DNA of 17,238 bases from Gemmatimonadaceae bacterium. Lineage in GTDB: Bacteria; Gemmatimonadota; Gemmatimonadetes; Gemmatimonadales; Gemmatimonadaceae. Positions 6,713 through 13,177 of this stretch are shown piece after piece. Below the pieces are notes generated by a model. It had not been told where the DNA came from and searched no databases. It saw nothing but the letters and a program-made list of their open reading frames with translations. The stretch is taken from assembly GCA_017881545.1 (NCBI GenBank), contig JADGQU010000018.1, forward strand, positions 1 through 17,238, written 5' to 3'. Position numbers and translations under genes: made by a program. Within the stretch, counting starts at the first letter, position 1. Every line of letters begins with the position of its first letter.

Positions 6713-7738
6713 ATGACAAAATTCGCCAACATCCTCGAGACCGTCGGCAAGACACCTGTCGTCAAGATCGGCAAGCTCGCGCCGCCGAACGTCAACCTCT
6801 ACGTCAAGGTCGAAGCGTTCAATCCGCTCGGCTCGGTGAAGGATCGCCTCGCGCTTGGCATCATCGAGGACGCAGAACGCACGGGCGCGCTCAAACCGGG
6901 ACAAACGGTCGTCGAAGCGACGAGCGGCAATACCGGAATCGGACTGGCGATGGTGTGCGCGCAGAAGGGCTATCCGCTCGTGGTCACAATGGCGGAATCG
7001 TTCAGCGTCGAGCGTCGCAAGTTGATGCGCTTTCTCGGCGCGAAGGTCATTCTTACTCCGGCACCCGAGGGCGCGACCGGGATGGTGCGAAAAACGGTCG
7101 AGCTCGCGAAGAAGAATGGATGGTACTACACGCGGCAATTCGAGAATGAAGCGAATGCCGACTACCACTCGAAAACGACGGCGAGAGAGATCATCGCCGA
7201 TTTTGCGGGTGAGCGGCTGGACTACTGGGTGACAGGCTTCGGGACTGGCGGCACGCTGAAAGGAGCGGGGCGTGTGCTCGCGAAGGAACGGCCCGAGGTG
7301 AAGGTCATCGTGTCAGAACCCGTCGACGCGCCAATGCTTACCAGCAAAATGCCGCAAGAGCGAAACCCCGACGGTTCCGCAACGGCGCGACACCCGTCGT
7401 GGAAGCCACATCCCATCCAGGGTTGGAGCCCTGACTTCATCCCGAAGCTCACGGGTGATGCGCAGGACTTGGGGCTGATCGACCAGGTCATCACGATACC
7501 GGGGGCCCTGGCGATGCAATGCAGCAGGCAGCTCGCGCAAAAGGAAGGAATATTTGTCGGGACCTCCTCGGGTGGCACTTTCGCCGCGGCACTGGAAGTC
7601 TGCAAAGGCGCGCCAAAGGGAACAACGATTCTCTGCATGCTTCCCGACACGGGCGAGCGGTATCTCAGTACGCCCCTGTTCGGGGACATCCTGGCCGAGA
7701 TGAACGAGGAGGAGCTCGCAATCGCCGCATCGGTTTGA
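6713..7738 (+). CDS. cysK: Cysteine synthase / O-acetylserine sulfhydrylase-type PLP enzyme
   Basis: A 341-residue fold-type II PLP enzyme, predicted to make cysteine from O-acetylserine and sulfide in the cytoplasm. Visible motifs are the PLP lysine K43 in NPLGSVKDR, the substrate loop EATSGNTGIGLA (68-79), the phosphate-binding GFGTGGTLKG (175-184), GTSSGG (283-288), whose serine would face the pyridine nitrogen, and the CysK-like C-terminus LPDTGERYLSTPLFGDI. Residues 208-243 extend the segment before the IQGWSPDFIP motif relative to short CysK/CysM enzymes. The start at 6713 is chosen because residues before it do not resemble the family and a consensus -10 box lies at 6653-6658; no Shine-Dalgarno sequence is seen. 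No cysE or sulfate-assimilation gene is adjacent. Cystathionine beta-synthase-like or phosphoserine-using activity is possible, but there is no CBS domain. Confidence 0.9.
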   Translation: MTKFANILETVGKTPVVKIGKLAPPNVNLYVKVEAFNPLGSVKDRLALGIIEDAERTGALKPGQTVVEATSGNTGIGLAMVCAQKGYPLVVTMAESFSVERRKLMRFLGAKVILTPAPEGATGMVRKTVELAKKNGWYYTRQFENEANADYHSKTTAREIIADFAGERLDYWVTGFGTGGTLKGAGRVLAKERPEVKVIVSEPVDAPMLTSKMPQERNPDGSATARHPSWKPHPIQGWSPDFIPKLTGDAQDLGLIDQVITIPGALAMQCSRQLAQKEGIFVGTSSGGTFAAALEVCKGAPKGTTILCMLPDTGERYLSTPLFGDILAEMNEEELAIAASV

Positions 7739-7756
7739 GGCGACTGATAGTCAGAC

Positions 7757-9967
7757 TCAGAAGCTAAACCGCCGGTATACGATACTCACGTCCCCCGTCT
7801 GACTCGGGACGACATATGGGGGACGTGGGGGAATCGTGACACCGGGAACTGGCGGAATCCCGGGCCGTCGCGCTGCAAGGTCGAAGTCTATGTGGCCGCC
7901 AGCGGGAACCGAGAGCGCGACGATCGCGCCGGTGTCGGGGACGGCCCAGTATTGCATGATCCAGTCGCGGGCGCGAATGCGGTATCGCGTGGTGTCCACG
8001 CCGCGTCCGTCGATCGATGATGCGAGCACCTTGGCGCCGCTCGCGCGCATCACCAACCCTGTGGTTCCCGCGGGCGCGCTGACACGCAGCACGATCTGCC
8101 TGGCTCCGCTGACCAGCGTGTCGCGAATCAACGTGGCGTTTGGGGCGCCGAGCGATACGCGTTGAACCTTTCGGCCAGTGAAGCGGACTGCGTCCTCCGA
8201 TAGACGCGCCGTCCACGCCGGGCTGGGCCCGGGCGTCACATCCCCGATTGCCTCGCGCGTCCACGCATTCCTCGGGCTGCCGAGTGTACCGAACCACGCG
8301 TCGCTCGAGTCAGCGTTCTCGGCGTAGACCAAAGAGGTGCGCAGGGGATGGTCGGCGCTCGGATGCACCGTGAGAGCGGCGATCACCAGGCACACCACAC
8401 CAGCGCCGGCCAGCCATGGCGCACCCGACCAGCGCGAACGGCCGGCGACGAGCTCGAGCTGCGGCGCGAGCAGAACCGCGATGAGCGACGCCACCACGCA
8501 CAGTGCGATCGCGCCCGCACCGGTGACGCCGAGCATCACCACCGTAACGCCGTAAATGAAGCCGACGAGAATGAGAAGCGTCACGAAGGCGGCCGCCCAG
8601 TCGGCCGCCGCCTTGCCTCGCGTGAGAAGTGCGGCGCCCGCGACGAACAGGAGAGGCCAGACGAATAGGTAGCTGACACCCGGGACTTGCACCGCGAGGC
8701 CAAGAGCGAGCACCAGCCACACGATGAGAGCGCCGATGTGGAGCCCGCGAGGAGTTGACCATCGCCCGGCAACGGCATGGCACGCAGCCGTCACCGATAG
8801 AGCGAGCAGCACGATGCCGCTCGCATTCAACCCGCTCCACACCGCGGGACCGCTGAACATTCTGCCGACGATCCATCCGATGGCGCCGGACAGCACGAGT
8901 GCGACGAGCGCCGCGAGCACACCTTTGCCCACTCCCCTTCGGTCGCGCCCAGCGAGCGTTCCGACTAACACCAACGCGAGAATTGCCAGAGGGAGCTCGA
9001 GCCCCTGCGGATAAACGACGAGGCCAACGAACGGCAGGTCGAAGAACACGCCGTCGCCCGTACGTGCGCGCGGTAACGGCTCGGTGCCGAACGTACGCGC
9101 CAGCGCGAGCATCTGCGACCCGTGATGTTGAAGACTTCCCGGATTCAGGTGCTCGACATCGTCGTGACTCGTATGGTAGCGCTCGACCCCGTCGGCAAAC
9201 GCGAAATTGAGTGCGGGAAGGTTGAGGACTGCTATCTCGGAGAGGTCGGTGTCGTTCGGCAGCGTGCGATAGATCGTGGCGAAGACCGACCCCGCCGTCG
9301 CGTCGCGGGCGCTGCGCAGCGCCCGGGCGGCGTCGAGATTGCCGGGGCCCGTCTCGAACATGAACGAGCGACCGCTCGTGCCACGCGCTTCGAAATTGAG
9401 AACGACGCCGATGTCCATCACCCACGGATGCTCGCGCGCGAACGCAGCGGCGCCGAGGAGTCCCGCTTCCTCGCCGTCGGTGAACAGCGCAACGACGTCG
9501 TGCGCCAATGGCCGCTTGCCGGCCCGCAACGCGCGGAGAGTTTCGAGCAGGGCGGCGCACGCCGCGCCATCGTCAGACGCAGCCGGTCCGGCCTCGACGC
9601 CGTCGTAGTGCGCCATGATCAGCACTGCTTTGCCGGTCGGGTCGCTGCCCCGAAGTCGGGCGAGGATATTCTGGACGCGCCCCGCCTGCTGATAGCGCGT
9701 GCCGATCGCGGTCGCCTGCTGAATCTGCGGGCGGAGCCCGAGCGCTAAGAGCTGGGCGACGATGTAATCGCGCACGCGATCGTGATCCGCGGTGGCCACC
9801 GGATGCGGCCGCTGCGCGATCTGCACGACGTGCCGCATCGCGCGCTCGGCGGAGAACACCGTATCGGGGGCCGTCGCCGGTACGGCGCTCGGAGGCCGCG
9901 CAACGCGGAGAATCGAGGCTGCGCAGAGGGCGAGCAGCGCCAGTGCGGCAGTGATTCGCTTGAGCAT
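7757..9967 (-). CDS. M28 family metallopeptidase with polytopic membrane domain
   Basis: A 736-residue membrane protein. An N-terminal signal or anchor (about 3-20) precedes an M28 zinc aminopeptidase-like domain (about 38-300): H120 and D122 in MAHYDGVEAGP, D132 in ASDDG, E166/E167 in TDGEEAGLLGA, E193 in NFEARG and H265 in YHTSHDDVEHL. These match the metal ligands and catalytic glutamate of the family. About eight hydrophobic helices follow (roughly 315-555), then a C-terminal domain of about 180 residues with beta-rich character. The layout resembles ERMP1/Pff1-type membrane M28 proteases, with the peptidase probably on the outer face. The ATG at 9967 is chosen: it opens the signal sequence and lies 11 nt after the DinB stop. 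A TTG at 10015 would overlap the DinB gene. No Shine-Dalgarno sequence is seen, so translational coupling is likely. Substrate unknown. Confidence 0.9.
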   Translation of the reverse strand: MLKRITAALALLALCAASILRVARPPSAVPATAPDTVFSAERAMRHVVQIAQRPHPVATADHDRVRDYIVAQLLALGLRPQIQQATAIGTRYQQAGRVQNILARLRGSDPTGKAVLIMAHYDGVEAGPAASDDGAACAALLETLRALRAGKRPLAHDVVALFTDGEEAGLLGAAAFAREHPWVMDIGVVLNFEARGTSGRSFMFETGPGNLDAARALRSARDATAGSVFATIYRTLPNDTDLSEIAVLNLPALNFAFADGVERYHTSHDDVEHLNPGSLQHHGSQMLALARTFGTEPLPRARTGDGVFFDLPFVGLVVYPQGLELPLAILALVLVGTLAGRDRRGVGKGVLAALVALVLSGAIGWIVGRMFSGPAVWSGLNASGIVLLALSVTAACHAVAGRWSTPRGLHIGALIVWLVLALGLAVQVPGVSYLFVWPLLFVAGAALLTRGKAAADWAAAFVTLLILVGFIYGVTVVMLGVTGAGAIALCVVASLIAVLLAPQLELVAGRSRWSGAPWLAGAGVVCLVIAALTVHPSADHPLRTSLVYAENADSSDAWFGTLGSPRNAWTREAIGDVTPGPSPAWTARLSEDAVRFTGRKVQRVSLGAPNATLIRDTLVSGARQIVLRVSAPAGTTGLVMRASGAKVLASSIDGRGVDTTRYRIRARDWIMQYWAVPDTGAIVALSVPAGGHIDFDLAARRPGIPPVPGVTIPPRPPYVVPSQTGDVSIVYRRFSF

Positions 9968-9978
9968 CAGCAACGAAG

Positions 9979-10488
9979 TCAACGGGCGCGCTTTGGTATG
10001 CTCAGTGTTTTCCAATCGTGTGAGGTGAAGTGTCGGGCGAGGTAGACGATTTGTCCAACGTGATAGGCTGTGTGCGTGACCGATCTGTTGAGCGCCTCGA
10101 CGACGAGAAGCTCTTCACCTCGAATTCGCACGGTGCGCTCGAGATCGTCCGCGGTCAGCGCCTCGATCGATTTGAGGGCGATCTCCCATCCGGCGTTCCA
10201 CGCGCGCAGAAGCTGCTCGCGCGAGATGCGCTCCGTGGTCTCGAACTCCGTGTCGCGGTCGCGATCAGGTTTTTCGCCGTCGGAAGTGAGGAAGTCGCGA
10301 AAGCGCGAGCGCAGGTTGCCGGAGACGTGCTTGGCGATGATCGCGATGCTGTTCGAGTTCTCGTCGAGCTCCCGATTCAGATCCTCCTCCGACCGAACCT
10401 GCTCGATCGCGCGCTCGGCCATCTCCTTGTACGTGCGGTACGTGCGGACGATGTTCCGGAGGTATGCGTCAGCGAGTTTGGTGCTCAT
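9979..10488 (-). CDS. DinB-like (DUF1572) putative metal-dependent protein
   Basis: A 169-residue protein predicted to form a DinB/YfiT four-helix bundle. The family metal-binding histidine triad is visible: H54 in IIAKHVSGNL, then H139 and H143 in VTHTAYHVGQIVYLAR. The opening MSTKLADAYLRNIVRTY and the HVSGNLRSRFRDFLTSDGEK segment fit the DUF1572 branch. DinB-like proteins include thiol-dependent transferases and many members without known activity; bacillithiol- or mycothiol-type use cannot be judged here. It lies between the GH16 gene (18 nt upstream) and the M28 gene (11 nt downstream), so the three are probably co-transcribed. The ATG at 10488 fits the family N-terminus; only a weak purine stretch precedes it. 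The protein looks cytoplasmic, unlike both neighbours. Confidence 0.87.
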   Translation of the reverse strand: MSTKLADAYLRNIVRTYRTYKEMAERAIEQVRSEEDLNRELDENSNSIAIIAKHVSGNLRSRFRDFLTSDGEKPDRDRDTEFETTERISREQLLRAWNAGWEIALKSIEALTADDLERTVRIRGEELLVVEALNRSVTHTAYHVGQIVYLARHFTSHDWKTLSIPKRAR

Positions 10489-10506
10489 GATGGCTTCGAC
10501 GTAATC

Positions 10507-11424
10507 CTACTGTTTCGCATAGACACGCACGTAGTCGACGAGCATCGTCGCCGGGAAGATCGCGTCGGACGTCGGATTGCCGTCGAAATGCCCGCCGACG
10601 GCGAGATTGAGGATCAGGAAGAATGGTTGGTCGAATACCCAGGGGCCAAATGCCGCCACGGCGTCGCGCGTGATCCCGTAGTGAGCGTTGCCATCGACGA
10701 AAAATCGGATGTGGGCAGCATCCCATTCGACGGCGAAGATGTGGTAGTCGTCCGAAAGGGTGCCGCCCGCGAGAACGTTCGCGTGGGCGAACGGCGTCGC
10801 CCCGAAGTAGCCTGGACCGTGCACGGCCGAGCTCGACGTCGCCGGCTGGCTCCCCTTGTTCTCCATGATGTCGATCTCTCCGCACGCCGGCCACGGCGTC
10901 GTCGGAAAGTTGGATCCCAGCATCCAGAACGCGGGCCAGAGCCCCTGGCCAACGGGTAGCTTGATGCGCGCCTCCACGCGGCCGGGTGAGGCGAGCACCT
11001 TGCCCCGGGTCGTGATTTTCGCCGAGGTGTACCCGCACGGACCGTAGTAACAGGTGAGGCCGGCCGGAGCCTGGCGGGCAACGATCATCAATTGCCCCTG
11101 CCCATTGAGCGAGATATTCTCGGATGCGTTCGTATAGTATTCCCTCTCCTCATTGCCCCAGCCGCAGATCCCCTGCTGGCACCCGTCCGAAATGTCGTTA
11201 CCCCATTTCGTGCCATCGATGCTCGCGCCGGCTGCTCCATCGAACTCATCGCTCCAGACCTGGACCCACACATGGTCCGGAGGAGTAGGAGGAGGGTTCG
11301 AAGTGACTGATGGTGACGTGTCGGAGGTGCACGCGACGGAAGCGCCCAGAGCGAGGGCGCACGCAGCGCTGAGGAATCGAGTTCCTGAGAAGTCTGTCAA
11401 TCGAGTTTCTGAGAAATCCGTCAT
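10507..11424 (-). CDS. GH16 family glycoside hydrolase lipoprotein (laminarinase-like)
   Basis: A 305-residue protein, predicted endo-beta-1,3- or mixed-linkage glucanase. The N-terminus has an 8-residue tandem duplication (TDFSETRL/TDFSGTRF), then a hydrophobic core and lipobox SVAC with C32 as the lipidated residue, and a Pro-rich linker. The GH16 domain starts near DHVWVQVWSDEFDG (50-63) and contains NEEREYYT (91-98), WPAFWMLG (163-170) and the catalytic motif EIDIMEN with E183 as nucleophile, D185 and E188 as acid/base. Near the C-terminus are FFVDG, LILNLAVGG and VDYVRVY. Several cysteines (82, 87, 125, 130, 181) could form disulfides outside the cytoplasm. The ATG at 11424 is chosen as the closest to the signal peptide, but a TTG at codon 9 or an upstream ATG is possible, and the acidic n-region is unusual. 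First gene of the GH16-DinB-M28 group. Confidence 0.92.
   Translation of the reverse strand: MTDFSETRLTDFSGTRFLSAACALALGASVACTSDTSPSVTSNPPPTPPDHVWVQVWSDEFDGAAGASIDGTKWGNDISDGCQQGICGWGNEEREYYTNASENISLNGQGQLMIVARQAPAGLTCYYGPCGYTSAKITTRGKVLASPGRVEARIKLPVGQGLWPAFWMLGSNFPTTPWPACGEIDIMENKGSQPATSSSAVHGPGYFGATPFAHANVLAGGTLSDDYHIFAVEWDAAHIRFFVDGNAHYGITRDAVAAFGPWVFDQPFFLILNLAVGGHFDGNPTSDAIFPATMLVDYVRVYAKQ
11375..11422. repeat. 24 bp in-frame tandem duplication in the GH16 signal region
   Basis: Units at 11375-11398 and 11399-11422 match at 21 of 24 positions. The array ends within the GH16 start codon and encodes TDFSETRL and TDFSGTRF just before the hydrophobic core of the signal peptide. The second unit also contains the dyad TTTCTGAGAAA. 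It could be a recent slippage duplication lengthening the leader, or a sign that the true start lies downstream and this DNA is regulatory. Confidence 0.6.
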
Positions 11425-11519
11425 AGTGAGCAACCTGGCAAACATGGCAAAGCAGGACAAAACAAAACTCTCGCAACGCCGTTTCCAACGCTATAGTTTA
11501 GGCGTCCATACAGTAGAAC

Positions 11520-11548
11520 CCGAAGATTCTTTACGTCCGAAGATTCTT
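11520..11548. repeat. 12 bp direct repeat (17 bp period) between divergent genes
   Basis: CCGAAGATTCTT occurs at 11520-11531 and exactly again at 11537-11548. Each copy holds a small dyad, AAGA-T-TCTT. The repeats sit in the 201 bp region between the GH16 gene (minus) and the L,D-transpeptidase gene (plus), about 78-106 bp upstream of the latter. The arrangement suits an operator, but no regulator gene is close. TATAGT at 11492-11497 is an isolated -10-like string without a -35 partner. Confidence 0.5.
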
Positions 11549-11614
11549 ATAGGAGCAGACTAGTTCCCTCCTGTAATTTGTTGCGTTTACTGGCGCCGTG
11601 TCGCCGCTGGTCGA

Positions 11615-11620
11615 AAGGAG
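11615..11620 (+). promoter_or_regulatory. Ribosome binding site of the L,D-transpeptidase gene
   Basis: AAGGAG with a 5 nt spacer to the TTG at 11626. It selects a TTG start; reading from further upstream would add a Cys/Arg-rich stretch ahead of the membrane segment. Confidence 0.75.
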
Positions 11621-11625
11621 CTGTT

Positions 11626-12435
11626 TTGGACCTGGGCAAATACCTGAAGAACGGACTAATTGGCGTTTCGGCCCTGATTCTGGTCGGCCCGCGCCTCATT
11701 CCTGGAGCTGATCGTCCCGCGCCGGTTCACTTCGGCGCAATATCGCTCCTGGCAGGTATCCGTCCAGCGGTCACAGGCGACGCGACAACGAAGGGCATTC
11801 TCCTGGCAAAGAGTTATGCGGCCCTTCGCGCCTTCGCCGGGGCTGTGCGCCCACTGAGTCATCCAAAGGCGCTCGAGTCCGCGTTCCGGAGCTACTTCGC
11901 CTATATGGCGGCGCACCCCGACGAGGTCAGGAAGCCGGTGTTGTACTTCGTAGACTACGGTCTGCCGAGCACCGAGCCGCGCGGCTACATCTTCGACATG
12001 CGGGCGCTCAAGGTCCTCGAAGGTCCATTCACGGTCGCCCATGGTCGCGGGTCGTCACGGACGCAATACGGAACCCCGACTCGTTTCTCGAATGCGCCTG
12101 GAAGTGCCGCTACGTCGCTGGGGCTCTATCTCGCGGAGAGCATCTACCAGTTCCATGGCCACACGGGTGGCCGGTCGTATAGCTCCATCGGGCTCCGCTT
12201 GAAGGGAGTGTCCACGGGTTTCAACGACAGGGCGCTCGCGAGAGGTGTCGTTGCTCACGGCGCACCCTATGTGACAGGGACCAGGGCTGGACGGAGTGAG
12301 GGTTGCCCCGCGATGGAACAGGAGCGCGCTCGTCGCGTGCTTCCCGAGCTGGCCGAGGGCGGTATGGTGTTCCTCTTCGCGCCGGACCAGAAGTGGATGT
12401 CGGATGACCCTTGGGTGGTCGCCAGCGCCGACTAG
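11626..12435 (+). CDS. Murein L,D-transpeptidase family protein (YkuD_2 type)
   Basis: A 269-residue exported protein. An N-terminal hydrophobic segment (about 9-25) acts as signal or anchor. The catalytic region matches the YkuD_2 (PF13645-like) branch of L,D-transpeptidases: VDYGLPSTEPRGYIFDM (109-125), VAHGRGSS (137-144), FSNAPGSAATSLGLYLA (154-170), FHGHTG (176-181), LRLKGVSTGFNDRALARGVVAHGAPYV (starting at 190) and the active-site motif GRSEGCPAM with nucleophile C227. H139 and H211 are the likely conserved histidines. The family remodels peptidoglycan cross-links in the periplasm, though for this branch the activity is mostly inferred from homology. The TTG start at 11626 is supported by AAGGAG 5 nt upstream. 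The gene stands alone, divergent from GH16 and convergent with the methyltransferase (16 bp between stops, no terminator hairpin seen). Confidence 0.9.
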   Translation: MDLGKYLKNGLIGVSALILVGPRLIPGADRPAPVHFGAISLLAGIRPAVTGDATTKGILLAKSYAALRAFAGAVRPLSHPKALESAFRSYFAYMAAHPDEVRKPVLYFVDYGLPSTEPRGYIFDMRALKVLEGPFTVAHGRGSSRTQYGTPTRFSNAPGSAATSLGLYLAESIYQFHGHTGGRSYSSIGLRLKGVSTGFNDRALARGVVAHGAPYVTGTRAGRSEGCPAMEQERARRVLPELAEGGMVFLFAPDQKWMSDDPWVVASAD

Positions 12436-12451
12436 TTAGGAAGAATCTGGG

Positions 12452-13177
12452 TCAAGCTCGCGCGTTCCCGCCGTCGTCCGCTGTAGGCAGGTCGCCCACG
12501 GCCCACGCGAGGAGCGATTTGTCGGAGTAGGATCCGCCCTCCTCCTCGCACTCCTCGACGATCGTCAGACGCGGCTCCGGAAAGGAAAACGGCGGCGCCT
12601 GGAAATCCAGTGCACGCCAATCCCCATCCGCGACATCGTAATTGTCGCGTCGCCCCGGAAATGACGTCATAAGCAGGAAGCGAATGTTCGAGCGAGCGAC
12701 GTTGGCCAGAACGGCTCGGATGTTCGAGTACGACAGGTGCACCAGACAGTCCCGGCAGAGCAATACGTCAGCGTCCGGAAGAACATCCCGGGTGAGGTCG
12801 AGGTCCACGAAGCGGCGCGACTCGCTTGCGTGCAACCGGCGGTTAGCTTCAACGATCGAGGGAACGATGTCGCCGCCGATGTACTCGATGCCGCTCAGGT
12901 CAACGTGCTCCATCCATGTAAAATCGCCGCAGGGGACGTCGAGCAGGACGCGCGCCTCGAGCTGCCGAAGCGCCTTGGGCAGCTCCGCTCGCAGTACTCG
13001 CGTGGAGTCGAGCCCGGATCCGACTCCGGATCGCGACTCCGGGTCCGACCAGAGATTCGTGGAGTAAATACGCTCGAAGCGCGCCTGAAGCCCTAACTTG
13101 CCCAACTCTTCGGCGCGCTCGGCGAACCGGCGCTCGGCGATCGTGAGGATCCTACCGCGCAAGAGTACGCTGCACAT
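12452..13177 (-). CDS. Class I SAM-dependent methyltransferase
   Basis: A 241-residue predicted cytoplasmic methyltransferase. SAM-binding motif I is VLLDVPCGDFTWM (77-89), followed by an acidic residue in IEYIGGDIV (97-105), motif LDLTRDVLPDADVLLCRDCLVHL (starting at 126) and FLLMTSFPG (167-175). The preceding segment FERIYSTNLWSDPESRSGVGSG (starting at 34) is typical of a conserved but uncharacterised group of bacterial and eukaryotic methyltransferases. Substrate unknown; sugar or small-metabolite methylation would both fit. The ATG at 13177 has AGGGTGG just upstream and lies 26 nt inside the end of the GH2 gene, so coupled translation from a common transcript is likely. The Gly/Asp-rich C-terminal tail looks disordered. 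Nothing in the sequence links the methyl acceptor to the GH2 substrate except position. Confidence 0.85.
   Translation of the reverse strand: MCSVLLRGRILTIAERRFAERAEELGKLGLQARFERIYSTNLWSDPESRSGVGSGLDSTRVLRAELPKALRQLEARVLLDVPCGDFTWMEHVDLSGIEYIGGDIVPSIVEANRRLHASESRRFVDLDLTRDVLPDADVLLCRDCLVHLSYSNIRAVLANVARSNIRFLLMTSFPGRRDNYDVADGDWRALDFQAPPFSFPEPRLTIVEECEEEGGSYSDKSLLAWAVGDLPTADDGGNARA

Noticed and set aside
8310..9560. A 416-codon open frame overlapping the M28 gene on the same strand
   Set aside because: Arg/Ser/Pro-rich translation with no domain; a frame-shifted shadow of the high-GC M28 gene, whose own frame is a clear family match.
10030..10959. A 309-codon plus-strand open frame across DinB and GH16
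   Set aside because: Runs antisense through two real genes and their gap; composition typical of a high-GC shadow.
11492..11497. TATAGT as a -10 box for the L,D-transpeptidase gene
   Set aside because: No -35-like hexamer at 16-18 nt upstream and a distance of about 130 nt to the start; not distinguishable from chance.
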